Source of the DNA: CAMFLJ01 sp963702555
GTDB lineage: Bacteria; Actinomycetota; Acidimicrobiia; Acidimicrobiales; Acidimicrobilacustridaceae
Assembly (NCBI GenBank): GCA_963702555.1
Contig: CAVPCW010000010.1
Location: 671,947 to 735,946, forward strand
Direction: 5' to 3'
DNA length: 64,000 nucleotides
Shown here: one piece after another, positions 7,835-15,299 of the stretch
Numbering within the stretch: the first letter of the stretch is position 1
How the letters are laid out: each line of letters begins with the position of its first letter
Notes under the pieces: generated by a model
The model's database searches: none
Told to the model about the DNA's origin: nothing
Seen by the model: only the letters and a program-made list of their open reading frames with translations
Translations under genes and position numbers: made by a program

Positions 7835-8494
7835 ATGGACGCCGCCGACTGGAACGCCCGCTACGACACCTCCGAGCTGATCTGGAAGGGCGAGCCCAAC
7901 CAGTTCCTCCCTCCCGAGGTCGCCGGGCTCACCCCTGGCCGGGCGCTCGACCTGGCCTGTGGTGAGGGTCGCAACGCGGTGTGGCTGGCCACGCAGGGCT
8001 GGGAGGTCACCGGGGTCGACTTCGCCGGTGTCGGCCTGGCCAAGGCCGAGGCGCTGGCCGCCGACAAGGGCGTCACCGGCACGTGGATCACGGCCGACGC
8101 CACCACCTGGCAGCCCGAGCACACGTACGACCTCGTGGTCGTCTTCTACCTCCAGATCCCGGCCGACGAGATGGCCCTCGCCGTGCGCACCGCGGTCCGC
8201 TCGATGGCTCCCGGCGGCACGTTCCTGCTGGTCTGCCACGACCTGCTGAACCTCTCCGAGGGCCACGGCGGCCCCCAGGACGCCCGGGTGCTCACCACCG
8301 CCGAGGGCATCCTCGACGAGTTGGCCGCGGCCGAGCTGACCCTCGAGGTCGAGCTGGTCACCGAGCGGGCCGAGCAGGTCGAGCGCGTCGTGGCCACGCC
8401 CGAAGGCGACCGCACCGCCATCGACACGCTGGTGCGGGCCCGCCGCGTCGACGCCGCGCCGGCCGCCGCCGCCGGCACCGGGGCGACGGTGTGA
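7835..8494 (+). CDS. Class I SAM-dependent methyltransferase in the his cluster
   Basis: A 219-aa methyltransferase-fold protein. Motif I is LDLACGEGRNAVWLA followed by GWEVTGVDFA, with LVVVFYLQIP and MAPGGTFLLVCHD further on. This resembles the TehB/UbiE-like small-molecule methyltransferases. The substrate is unknown. It sits between hisA and hisF, and its TGA overlaps the hisF GTG, so hisF translation is coupled to it. No histidine-pathway step needs a methyltransferase; it is probably an inserted passenger gene, though a link to histidine-derived metabolites cannot be excluded. Confidence 0.85.
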   Translation: MDAADWNARYDTSELIWKGEPNQFLPPEVAGLTPGRALDLACGEGRNAVWLATQGWEVTGVDFAGVGLAKAEALAADKGVTGTWITADATTWQPEHTYDLVVVFYLQIPADEMALAVRTAVRSMAPGGTFLLVCHDLLNLSEGHGGPQDARVLTTAEGILDELAAAELTLEVELVTERAEQVERVVATPEGDRTAIDTLVRARRVDAAPAAAAGTGATV

Positions 8495-9267
8495 GGACCG
8501 CCCGCGTCATCCCCTGCCTCGACGTCGACGCCGGCAGGGTCGTGAAGGGCGTGAACTTCGTGGGCCTGCGCGACGCGGGTGACCCCGTCGAGCTGGCCTC
8601 CCGTTACGACGCCGAGGGCGCCGACGAGCTGGTCTTCCTCGACATCACGGCATCGTCCGACCAGCGCGAGACCATCGTCGACGTCGTGCGGCGCACGGCC
8701 GAGCAGGTCTTCATCCCGTTCACCATCGGCGGCGGCATCCGCACGGTCGACGACGCCCGTCGCCTGCTGCGGGCCGGTGCCGACAAGGTCTCGGTGAACA
8801 CCGCTGCGGTCGACCGGCCGGAGCTCATCTCCGAGATCGCCGCCGAGTTCGGCAACCAGTGCGTGGTGGTCGCCATCGACGCCCGCGGCCGACGCGACGC
8901 CGACGGTGAGCCGGCGAAGGGGTGGGAGGTCTACACCCACGGTGGCCGCACCCCGACGGGCATCGACGTCGTCGAGTGGGCGCAGCGGGCCGAGTCGCTC
9001 GGGGCGGGCGAGATCCTCCTCACGTCGATGGACCGCGACGGCACCCGCGACGGCTTCGACACCGAGCTCACCTCGGCCGTCGCCGACGCGGTCGGCGTTC
9101 CGGTGATCGCCTCCGGCGGCGTCGGCACCCTCGACCACCTCGTCGAGGGGGTCACCGAGGGCGGCGCCGACGCCGTGCTGGCCGCCTCGATCTTCCACTT
9201 CGGCGAGCACACCGTGCACGAGGCCAAGGCCCACATGACCGCCGCCGGCGTCACCGTCCGCCCCTAG
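8491..9267 (+). CDS. hisF: Imidazole glycerol phosphate synthase, cyclase subunit
   Basis: TIM-barrel cyclase that with HisH makes IGP and AICAR. The 258-aa protein begins VRTARVIPCLDVDAGRVVKGVNF and has TIGGGIRTVDDARRLL, VVAIDARG, LLTSMDRDGTRDGFD and VIASGGVGTLDH. The catalytic Asp residues lie in CLDVD and SMDRDGT. The insert VYTHGGRTPTGIDVVEW is typical of HisF. The start GTG overlaps the methyltransferase stop as GTGA. Confidence 0.96.
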   Translation: MRTARVIPCLDVDAGRVVKGVNFVGLRDAGDPVELASRYDAEGADELVFLDITASSDQRETIVDVVRRTAEQVFIPFTIGGGIRTVDDARRLLRAGADKVSVNTAAVDRPELISEIAAEFGNQCVVVAIDARGRRDADGEPAKGWEVYTHGGRTPTGIDVVEWAQRAESLGAGEILLTSMDRDGTRDGFDTELTSAVADAVGVPVIASGGVGTLDHLVEGVTEGGADAVLAASIFHFGEHTVHEAKAHMTAAGVTVRP

Positions 9268-9296
9268 TCCGCGTCCCTGCCCACTCCGGTGGCGAT

Positions 9297-9318
9297 CCCG
9301 CGTCACAGGCGACGCGGG
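9297..9318. terminator. Hairpin between hisF and the convergent hydrolase gene
   Basis: CCCGCGTC (9297-9304) pairs with GACGCGGG (9311-9318) around a 6-nt loop. There is no T-tract. It lies between two convergent genes and could end transcription from both sides. Confidence 0.45.
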
Positions 9319-9339
9319 CGCTCCACGGGAACGATCGGA

Positions 9340-10002
9340 TCAGGCGAGGGAGGCGGCGAAGGCGGCCACGAGGCGGGCGGCCTTCTCGGTGCGCCCGACC
9401 AGGAAGTGGTCGGCGCCTGCCACCGCCTCGACGGTGGTGTTCACCCAGCCGGCCGTGGCCTCGCGGGCCGCGTCGGGATCGCGGAACTGGTCGTGCTCGG
9501 GGACGATCAGGAGCTTCGGTCGGGGGTCGGCACCGGCGGCCGCCGACAGCTCCTCGAGCGGGAGCACCCGCAGGGGAGGGGCGATGGCCGCCCAGCCGTC
9601 GATGCGGGGGTCGGTCAGCGAGAGCGAGACGTCGCCCCCGAACGACCAACCCGACAGCACCAGCGGCCGGTGGGGCCAGAGGTCGACCATGGCCGCCAGG
9701 GCGGCGGTGATGTCGGCGCCCTCGGTCCGCCCGTGGCCGTGCTCGCCCTCGGAGTCGCCGACGCCACGGAAGTTGAAGCGCAGCGCCGCCAGCCCCCGTT
9801 GGGGCAGCAGCCGGAACAGCTCGGAGGTGACCAGCGAGGCCATCGAGCCACCCTGGGCCGGGTGCGGGTGGGCGAGCACCACCGCGCCCGTGACGGCGTC
9901 GTCGCCACCGGCGCCGGCGGCGGGAAGGCGCACCTCGGCCTCGAGCGTGAGGCCGTCGTCGGTGGTGATGGTCAGGGCGCGGGTCTCGGTGTCGTCGGCC
10001 AC
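9340..10002 (-). CDS. Alpha/beta hydrolase (dienelactone hydrolase-like)
   Basis: About 220 aa with an alpha/beta hydrolase fold. HPHPAQGGSMAS forms the oxyanion-side loop, LSGWSFGGDVSLS holds the nucleophile Ser, and an Asp in VPEHDQFRDP and a His in AGADHFLVG complete the triad. The HPHP...GGSM pattern belongs to the small bacterial hydrolase family related to dienelactone hydrolases; the substrate is unknown. GTG 10002 is chosen as start because the next one upstream (10023) would swallow a perfect palindrome and abut the divergent GroES-like gene; 10023 remains possible. Confidence 0.8.
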   Translation of the reverse strand: MADDTETRALTITTDDGLTLEAEVRLPAAGAGGDDAVTGAVVLAHPHPAQGGSMASLVTSELFRLLPQRGLAALRFNFRGVGDSEGEHGHGRTEGADITAALAAMVDLWPHRPLVLSGWSFGGDVSLSLTDPRIDGWAAIAPPLRVLPLEELSAAAGADPRPKLLIVPEHDQFRDPDAAREATAGWVNTTVEAVAGADHFLVGRTEKAARLVAAFAASLA

Positions 10003-10009
10003 GGCCGCA

Positions 10010-10021
10010 GACGGTACCGTC
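10010..10021. promoter_or_regulatory. 12-bp palindrome between divergent genes
   Basis: GACGGTACCGTC is a perfect 12-bp palindrome in the 24-bp gap between the hydrolase and the GroES-like gene. It could be an operator for both. It is close to the start codons, so a bound protein would block either promoter. Confidence 0.35.
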
Positions 10022-10026
10022 ACGCC

Positions 10027-10392
10027 GTGACCTCACCGAAGACCGGCGACCACGCCGCCGAGGCCGCAGGGCCCGACGACAAGCTCCCCATCAAGATGCT
10101 GAACGACCGCATCCTGGTGCGCATGGGAGGCGCCGAGGGTGAGCGCCGCTCCACGGGCGGCATCCTCATCCCGGCCACCGCCCAGATGGGCAAGCGCCTG
10201 GTGTGGGCGGCCGTCGTGGCCGTGGGCCCCAACGTTCGGTCGATGGAGCCGGGCGACCAGGTGCTGTTCAACCCGGAGGACCGCTACGAGGTCGAGGTCC
10301 GGGGCGACGACTACATCATCCTGCGCGAGCGCGACATCCACGCCGTGGCCGCTGAGCGCCTCGAGCTCGGCAGCACCGGCCTCTACCTCTAG
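10027..10392 (+). CDS. GroES-like co-chaperonin (Cpn10 fold)
   Basis: A 121-aa Cpn10-fold protein. PIKMLNDRILVRM at the start of the core, GGILIPATAQ in the mobile-loop region, VVAVGPNVRSMEPGDQVLF and DDYIILRERDIHAV follow the GroES pattern. It has an N-terminal extension of about 20 residues and no groEL beside it. GroES is normally about 100 aa and linked to groEL, so this may be a second, stand-alone co-chaperonin. It begins at GTG 10027, divergent from the hydrolase. Confidence 0.8.
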   Translation: MTSPKTGDHAAEAAGPDDKLPIKMLNDRILVRMGGAEGERRSTGGILIPATAQMGKRLVWAAVVAVGPNVRSMEPGDQVLFNPEDRYEVEVRGDDYIILRERDIHAVAAERLELGSTGLYL

Positions 10393-10430
10393 GTCGGGCA
10401 ACCCGTTTCGGGGCCCGCCGCCGCCCCCGG

Positions 10431-10436
10431 TAGCGT
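10431..10436 (+). promoter_or_regulatory. -10 box of hisI
   Basis: TAGCGT, 7 nt before the hisI ATG at 10444, with no ribosome-binding site. Predicts a leaderless hisI-trpE transcript. Confidence 0.55.
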
Positions 10437-10443
10437 GGGCGCC

Positions 10444-10833
10444 ATGCCGGTCAGCACCCCCATCACGGTCACCGACGAGCAGCTCACCCTCGTCACCTAC
10501 AACTCCGACGGGCTGGTCCCGGCCATCGTGCAGGAGGAAGGCACCGGCAAGGTGCTGATGATGGCGTGGATGAACGAGGAGTCCCTGGCCCGCACCTTCG
10601 CCGAGGGGCGCACGGTGTTCTGGAGCCGCTCCCGTCAGGAGCTGTGGCGCAAGGGCGACACCTCCGGCGACCGCCAGTTCGTGCGTGAGGCCTACTACGA
10701 CTGCGACGGCGACACGCTGCTGTTCGTCGTCGAGCAGGAGGGCAACGGCGCCTGCCACACCGGCAACTACTCCTGCTTCTTCCGGGCGTTCGGCCCCGAC
10801 GAGTCCACCAGCTCCGACGTCCGCGAGGCCTGA
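10444..10833 (+). CDS. hisI: Phosphoribosyl-AMP cyclohydrolase
   Basis: Third step of histidine synthesis, opening the purine ring of PR-AMP with Zn. The 129-aa protein has VLMMAWMNEESLARTF, FWSRSRQELWRKGDTSGD and the metal-binding stretch YYDCDGD...GACHTGNYSCF. It is the stand-alone cyclohydrolase; the HisE pyrophosphatase domain is not fused and no hisE is in the window. It is 1.2 kb from hisF and directly upstream of trpE, so histidine and tryptophan genes are transcribed together here. ATG 10444 is preferred over the GTG at 10435 because of the -10 spacing. Confidence 0.95.
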   Translation: MPVSTPITVTDEQLTLVTYNSDGLVPAIVQEEGTGKVLMMAWMNEESLARTFAEGRTVFWSRSRQELWRKGDTSGDRQFVREAYYDCDGDTLLFVVEQEGNGACHTGNYSCFFRAFGPDESTSSDVREA

Positions 10834-10840
10834 GGCCCAC

Positions 10841-12371
10841 GTGCTGCGCCCCACCCGCGAGGAGTTCCACCAGCTCGCCGCCGACCACACCGTCGTGCCC
10901 GTGTGGCGGGAGCTGCTCGCCGACCTGATCACGCCCGTCGCCGCCTTCGCCCGGCTGTGCGGCGACGACCAGCCCGGCTTCCTGTTCGAGTCCGTCGAGC
11001 ACGGCGAGCGCTGGAGCCGGTGGTCGTTCGTGGGCCGCAACCCGCTCGCCACGCTGGTGCTGCGCGACGGCGTCCTCGAGGTCACCGGTGACCTGCCCGA
11101 GGGCATGCCCACCGACCAGGGCATCCTCACCGCCGTCGAGTGGATGCTCGAGCGCTACCGCTCGCCGGTGCTCGACGACCTGCCCCCGCTGCACGGCGGC
11201 CTCGTCGGCTACCTGGGCTACGACGTCGTCCGCGAGGTCGAGCACCTCCCCGACGTCCCCCACGACGCCACGGGCTACCCCGACGCCGCGCTGTCGGTCA
11301 TCGGCCAGCTGGCCGCCTTCGACCACTTCCGCCAGCGGGTCACGCTCATCGACAACGTGCTGCTGCCCGACGACGCCGACGAGGCCACCGTCGACCGGCT
11401 CTACGACGAGGCCCTCGTGCGCCTCGACCGCCTCGCCATCGACGGCGCCCGGCCCCTCGCCGAGCCGATGGTCGAGCCGCCCGACCGCGATCCCGTCCTC
11501 CCGGAGGTCACGGGCTCGGTGTCGGCCGAGCAGTACGGCCGGGCCGTCGAGGTCGCCAAGGAGCACATCCTCGCCGGCGACATCTTCCAGGTCGTGCTGT
11601 CGCAGCGCTTCTCGTTCCCGCTCGAGGCCGACCCGTTCGACTTCTACCGGGTGCTGCGCCAGGTCAACCCGAGCCCCTACATGTACTTCGTGCGCACGCC
11701 CGAGCTGAGCCTGGCCGGCTCGTCGCCCGAGCCCATGGTGAAGCTGGTCGACGGCCAGGTCATCTCCCGCCCCATCGCCGGCACCCGCCGCCGGGGCGCC
11801 ACCGACGAGGACGACCGCCGCCTCGGCGCCGAGCTGCGCGAGCACCCCAAGGAGCTCGCCGAGCACGTGATGCTGGTCGACCTCGCCCGCAACGACGTCG
11901 GCCGGGTCGTGAAGTTCGGCACCGAGAAGCTCGACGAGATGATGGTGCTCGAGCGCTACAGCCACGTGATGCACCTCACCTCCCAGGTGTCGGGCGAGCT
12001 CGCCGACGGGCAAGACCCCCATCGACGTGCTGCGGGCCACGCTGCCCGCCGGCACGGTGTCGGGCGCTCCCAAGGTGCGGGCGATGGAGATCATCGACGC
12101 CCTCGAGCCGGTGAAGCGGGGCCCCTACGCCGGGGTGGTCGGCTACATCGACTTCTCCGGCACCATCGACACCGCCATCGCCATCCGCACGCTCGTGGTC
12201 GGGGCCGACGGCATCGCCCACGTGCAGGCCGGCGCCGGCATCGTGGTCGACTCCGTGCCCGAGCACGAGGACCTCGAGTGCCACAACAAGGCCGCCGCCC
12301 TGCTGTCGGCCGTGCCTGGCGCCCGGCGGATGACCGCCCAGCGCAAGGGCGCCACCCCCACCCAGCACTGA
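10841..12371 (+). CDS. trpE: Anthranilate synthase component I (one frameshift near 12010)
   Basis: Chorismate-using enzyme that opens the tryptophan pathway. Motifs include PSPYMYFVRT, LAGSSPEPMVKL, RPIAGTRRRGATDEDD, EHVMLVDLARNDVGRV, then after the shift TLPAGTVSGAPKVRAMEII and IQAGAGIV-like QAGAGIVVDSVPE. The frame changes at about 12008-12014: ACGGGCAAG should read ACGGCAAG, one extra G. Corrected length is about 509 aa, normal for TrpE. It starts at GTG 10841, 7 nt after hisI. The glutaminase partner trpG and trpD are not in the window. Confidence 0.92.
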
Positions 12372-12389
12372 CGCTCCTCCCCGCCGCCC

Positions 12390-12499
12390 GAAAGCTGGCT
12401 CACCTGCTTCGGCGGGCTGGACGACGTGAGCCACCTTTCCGGGAAGCGACGAAGGCTGGCTCACCTGCTTCGGCGGGCTGGACCAGGTGAGCCACTTTC
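12390..12499. repeat. Two tandem copies of a 50-nt self-complementary element
   Basis: Copy 1 (12390-12439) and copy 2 (12451-12499) share GGCTCACCTGCTTCGGCGGG and have a 61-nt period. Each can fold: GAAAG...TGGCTCAC at the left pairs with GTGAGCCA...CTTTC at the right, leaving a loop of about 20 nt. In copy 2 the inner arms are fully matched (TGGCTCACCTG with CAGGTGAGCCA). They lie between trpE and the YgfZ-like gene and could act as terminator, RNA stabiliser or REP-like element. Confidence 0.7.
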
Positions 12500-12543
12500 G
12501 GGTCGGGAGTGGTCGGGCGGGGGAGCTGAGAGACTGGGACGCC

Positions 12544-13498
12544 ATGTCCGACCCGATCAACGACCTGGCCGCGGAGTACGACCGCTTCGAGCGGGAGGGC
12601 GGCGTGGCCGTCATCGAGCGCGACGTCGTCACGGTCACCGGCCCCGACGCCGGCCGCTACCTCCAGGGCCAGCTCAGCCAGGAGGTCGTGGCCCTGCCCG
12701 ACGGGGGCGCCACCTGGTCGCTGATCCTCCAGCCCACCGGCAAGGTCGACGCCTGGCTCCGCGTGCACCGGGTCAGTGACGAGGAGTACGTCGTCGACGT
12801 CGACGCCGGCTGGGGCGAGCCCCTCGTCGCCCGCCTGAACCGGTTCCTCCTGCGCACCAACGCCGAGATCGGTGCGCCGGAGCCCGGCGTCGTGGTGGCG
12901 GTGCGCTTCGGGGTCGGGCGGCTGGTGCTGGGCGACGACGACGCGTCGAGTGGCGTGAGCGGGCCCCTCTCGGGCCCCGCCGTCGGCCCGGGGGTGAGTC
13001 GGGTACGACGTGGTGACCCGAGGCAGCAACGCCGTGGTCGACGGCGACCTCGTCGTGAGTGCCGAGACGATGGAGCGGTACCGGATCGCCCACGGCGTTC
13101 CGGCCATGGGGGCCGAGCTCACCGACGACACCATCCCCGCCGAAGCCGGCCAGTGGCTGATCGACGCCTCGGTCAGCTTCACCAAGGGCTGCTACACCGG
13201 CCAGGAGCTCGTCGCCCGCATCGACAGCCGGGGCGGCAACGTGCCCCGTCCGGTGCGGCTGCTCGTGGTCGACGGTGAGTTCCCCGTGGCGTCGGGTGCC
13301 GAGGTCCGCCTCGACGGCCAGCCGGTGGGCACCGTCACCAGCGCCACCCCGCCGTTGTCGCCCGGCCATCCCGGCCTGCTGCTGGCGCCGCTGGCGCGGT
13401 CGGTCGCCGTGGGCGCCACCGTCGAGGTCGAGACGCTGGAGGGCTGGATGCCGGCCGGCGTCATCGAGCCGCCGTTCGTGGGCCATGCCCCGGCCTGA
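12544..13498 (+). CDS. ygfZ: YgfZ/GcvT-like tetrahydrofolate-binding protein (one frameshift near 13000)
   Basis: Folate-dependent protein that helps maintain iron-sulfur enzymes in the family. The second part has the YgfZ signature KGCYTGQELVARIDSRG with the conserved Cys, and the N-terminal part (GPDAGRYLQGQLSQEV, LILQPTGKVDAWLRV) matches GcvT-type folate folds. The reading frame changes between 12991 and 13003; removing one G from TCGGGTACG joins VSR to YDVVTRG without a stop. Corrected length is about 317 aa. ATG 12544 lies behind GAGACT, a weak -10 with leaderless spacing. The last 14 bp overlap the J-domain gene. Confidence 0.82.
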
Positions 13499-14039
13499 GC
13501 CCACCCACTACGACGTGATCGGGGTCGACCCGACCGCGTCCGCGGCCGAGATCCGCAAGGCGTACCTGCAGCTGGCGCGCGAGCACCACCCCGACTTCCA
13601 CACCACCGCGTCCGACGCCTACCGGCTGGCCAACGAGCGCGAGATGCAGCGCATCAACGAGGCATGGGCGGTGCTCAGCGACCCGGGCCGCCGGAAGGCC
13701 TACGACGACCGCTACCGGGAGCAGGAGCGCGAAGAGCGCCGGGCCCGGCCGGGCGCCGCCAACTACGACTTCCGTCCCATCGACGACGGCCCCGACATCG
13801 ACTACGCGGCCGAGCTCGACGACACGCCGGTGGCCGGCACCGAGGTGTCGCGCACCCTCCAGGTCCTCCCGGCGGTGCTGCTGCTGGGCGGCGCCTTCGT
13901 GTTCGTCGTCGGTGCCCTCGTGAAGCTGGCACCGTTCGTCGCCATCGGCATCATCGGCGTGATGCTGGGGCTGCTCGGCTTCCTCGCCGCCCCTGCGATG
14001 GCCATCGCCCGGAGCCTCCAAGCCGAGCGCGACCCCTGA
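13485..14039 (+). CDS. J-domain membrane protein
   Basis: A 184-aa protein with an N-terminal DnaJ domain (residues about 5-70): YDVIGVDPTASAAEIRKAY, the essential HPD in AREHHPDFH, and NEAWAVLSDPGRRKAYDD. A charged linker (EQEREERRARPG) follows, then two hydrophobic segments near residues 123-170. It lacks the Gly/Phe region and zinc fingers of DnaJ, so it is probably a type III J-protein that brings DnaK to the membrane. Its ATG lies inside the end of the YgfZ-like gene. Confidence 0.85.
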   Translation: MPRPEPTHYDVIGVDPTASAAEIRKAYLQLAREHHPDFHTTASDAYRLANEREMQRINEAWAVLSDPGRRKAYDDRYREQEREERRARPGAANYDFRPIDDGPDIDYAAELDDTPVAGTEVSRTLQVLPAVLLLGGAFVFVVGALVKLAPFVAIGIIGVMLGLLGFLAAPAMAIARSLQAERDP

Positions 14040-14050
14040 TCGGGGTCATC

Positions 14051-14056
14051 TAGTGT
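14051..14056 (+). promoter_or_regulatory. -10 box of the ABM-fold gene
   Basis: TAGTGT, 8 nt before ATG 14065 and without a ribosome-binding site. Probable start of the transcript that carries trpC. Confidence 0.55.
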
Positions 14057-14064
14057 CGGCGCCC

Positions 14065-14379
14065 ATGGCACAGACCTCCCTTTTCGTGAAGATGGTGTTC
14101 CAGCCCGGGAAGCGTGACGAAGGCGTCGAGATCCTCTCGTCGATGCTCCCGCAGGTCGAGACCGAGCCGGGCACCCTCGTGTACTCGTTCCACCTCGACT
14201 CGGGCGACGAGAACACCGTGTGGATCTTCGAGCTCTACACCGATGGCGACGCCCTGGCGGCCCACGGCGGCAGCGAGGCCATCGCCGCCATGTTCGGCAA
14301 GATCGGCGGCCTCTTCGCCGAGCCCCCCGTCATGACCATCACCATCCCGGTCGGCGGCAACAAGGGCCTCCCGAGCTGA
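14065..14379 (+). CDS. Antibiotic biosynthesis monooxygenase (ABM)-fold protein
   Basis: A 104-aa dimeric ferredoxin-like domain. SLFVKMVFQPGKRDEGVEIL, EPGTLVYSFHLDSGDENTVW and FELYTDGDALAAHGGSEA follow the ABM pattern of small quinol- or heme-active monooxygenases. No catalytic residue is diagnostic and the substrate is unknown. Its TGA overlaps the putative CTG start of trpC, suggesting that trpC translation depends on it. Confidence 0.8.
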   Translation: MAQTSLFVKMVFQPGKRDEGVEILSSMLPQVETEPGTLVYSFHLDSGDENTVWIFELYTDGDALAAHGGSEAIAAMFGKIGGLFAEPPVMTITIPVGGNKGLPS

Positions 14380-15170
14380 GCACGTACCTCGATCGCATCC
14401 TCGCCGCCCACCGGGAGGCGGCAGCAGCCGACGACCGCCCGCTCGACGACCTCGTCGAGCGGGCGCTCGCGCTGCCCCCGACCCGCGGCTTCCGGGCCGC
14501 GCTCGAGGCGGCTGCGGCCGCCGGCGACGTGGCGGTCATCTCCGAGATCAAGCGGGCGTCGCCCTCGAAGGGCCCGCTCTTCCCCGACCTCGACCCGGCC
14601 GCGCTGGCCCGGCAGTACGAGGCCGGCGGGGCCGCGTGCCTTTCGGTGCTCACCGACGTCGACTTCTTCCAGGGCTCACCCGCCGACCTCGTCGCCGCCC
14701 GCGAGGCCTGCTCGCTGCCGGTGCTGCGCAAGGACTTCACCGTCGACCTCCGCGACGTGTGCGACGCCCGGCTGATGGGCGCCGACTGCGTGCTGCTCAT
14801 CGCCGCCGCCCTCGACCAGGACGAGCTCGAGTCGTTCCTCGCCCTCGGCCGGCGCATCGGGCTCGACGTCCTCGTCGAGATCCACGACGAGCCCGAGCTC
14901 GAGCGGGCGGTCGCCGCCGGTGCAGACCTCGTCGGGGTCAACCAGCGCGACCTCGTCACCTTCCAGGTCGACACCGCCCGCGCCGTGCGGATGGCCCCGC
15001 AGATGCCCGCCGGTGTCGTGCGGGTCGCCGAGTCCGGCATCACCGGCCCCGACGACGCCATGGTCCTCCACGCCGCCGGCTACCAGGCCGTGCTGGTGGG
15101 CGAGCACCTCGTCACCTCGGGCGACCCCACCGCCGGGGTCGCGGCCCTCCGCGCCGCCGCCCGCCCCTGA
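14376..15170 (+). CDS. trpC: Indole-3-glycerol phosphate synthase, probable CTG start
   Basis: TIM-barrel enzyme that closes the indole ring. The protein has VISEIKRASPSKGPLFPD, LSVLTDVDFFQGS, LPVLRKDFTVD, VLVEIHDEPELERA, VGVNQRDLVTF and VAESGITGPDD. The family N-terminus aligns with STYLDRILAAHRE at 14379. No ATG, GTG or TTG lies in frame near it; the only codon in the right place is CTG 14376, which overlaps the upstream stop as CTGA. That mirrors the GTGA and ATGA couplings elsewhere in the window. Length is about 264 aa, normal. It is the single-function TrpC, not fused to TrpF. Confidence 0.9.
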   Translation: MSTYLDRILAAHREAAAADDRPLDDLVERALALPPTRGFRAALEAAAAAGDVAVISEIKRASPSKGPLFPDLDPAALARQYEAGGAACLSVLTDVDFFQGSPADLVAAREACSLPVLRKDFTVDLRDVCDARLMGADCVLLIAAALDQDELESFLALGRRIGLDVLVEIHDEPELERAVAAGADLVGVNQRDLVTFQVDTARAVRMAPQMPAGVVRVAESGITGPDDAMVLHAAGYQAVLVGEHLVTSGDPTAGVAALRAAARP

Positions 15171-15265
15171 GCCGAGCTACCGGCCTGCGACCACCGCCAG
15201 AACGCCTCTCGAGCGGGGGGCCTGTCGGGACCTCCGACCCTGGGACAGCCCTCGGGGCGCGGTCG

Positions 15266-15271
15266 TAAGAT
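15266..15271 (+). promoter_or_regulatory. -10 box upstream of trpB2
   Basis: TAAGAT, with a 28-nt leader and a good ribosome-binding site (GAGGAG, 15289-15294) before ATG 15300. No clear -35 element is visible. Confidence 0.4.
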
Positions 15272-15299
15272 CCGCGCCAGCGAACCCCGAGGAGCTCTG

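Noticed and set aside
12390..12499. Possible CRISPR repeats
   Set aside because: Only two copies, the unit is self-complementary and the 11-nt gap is too short for a spacer; no cas genes.
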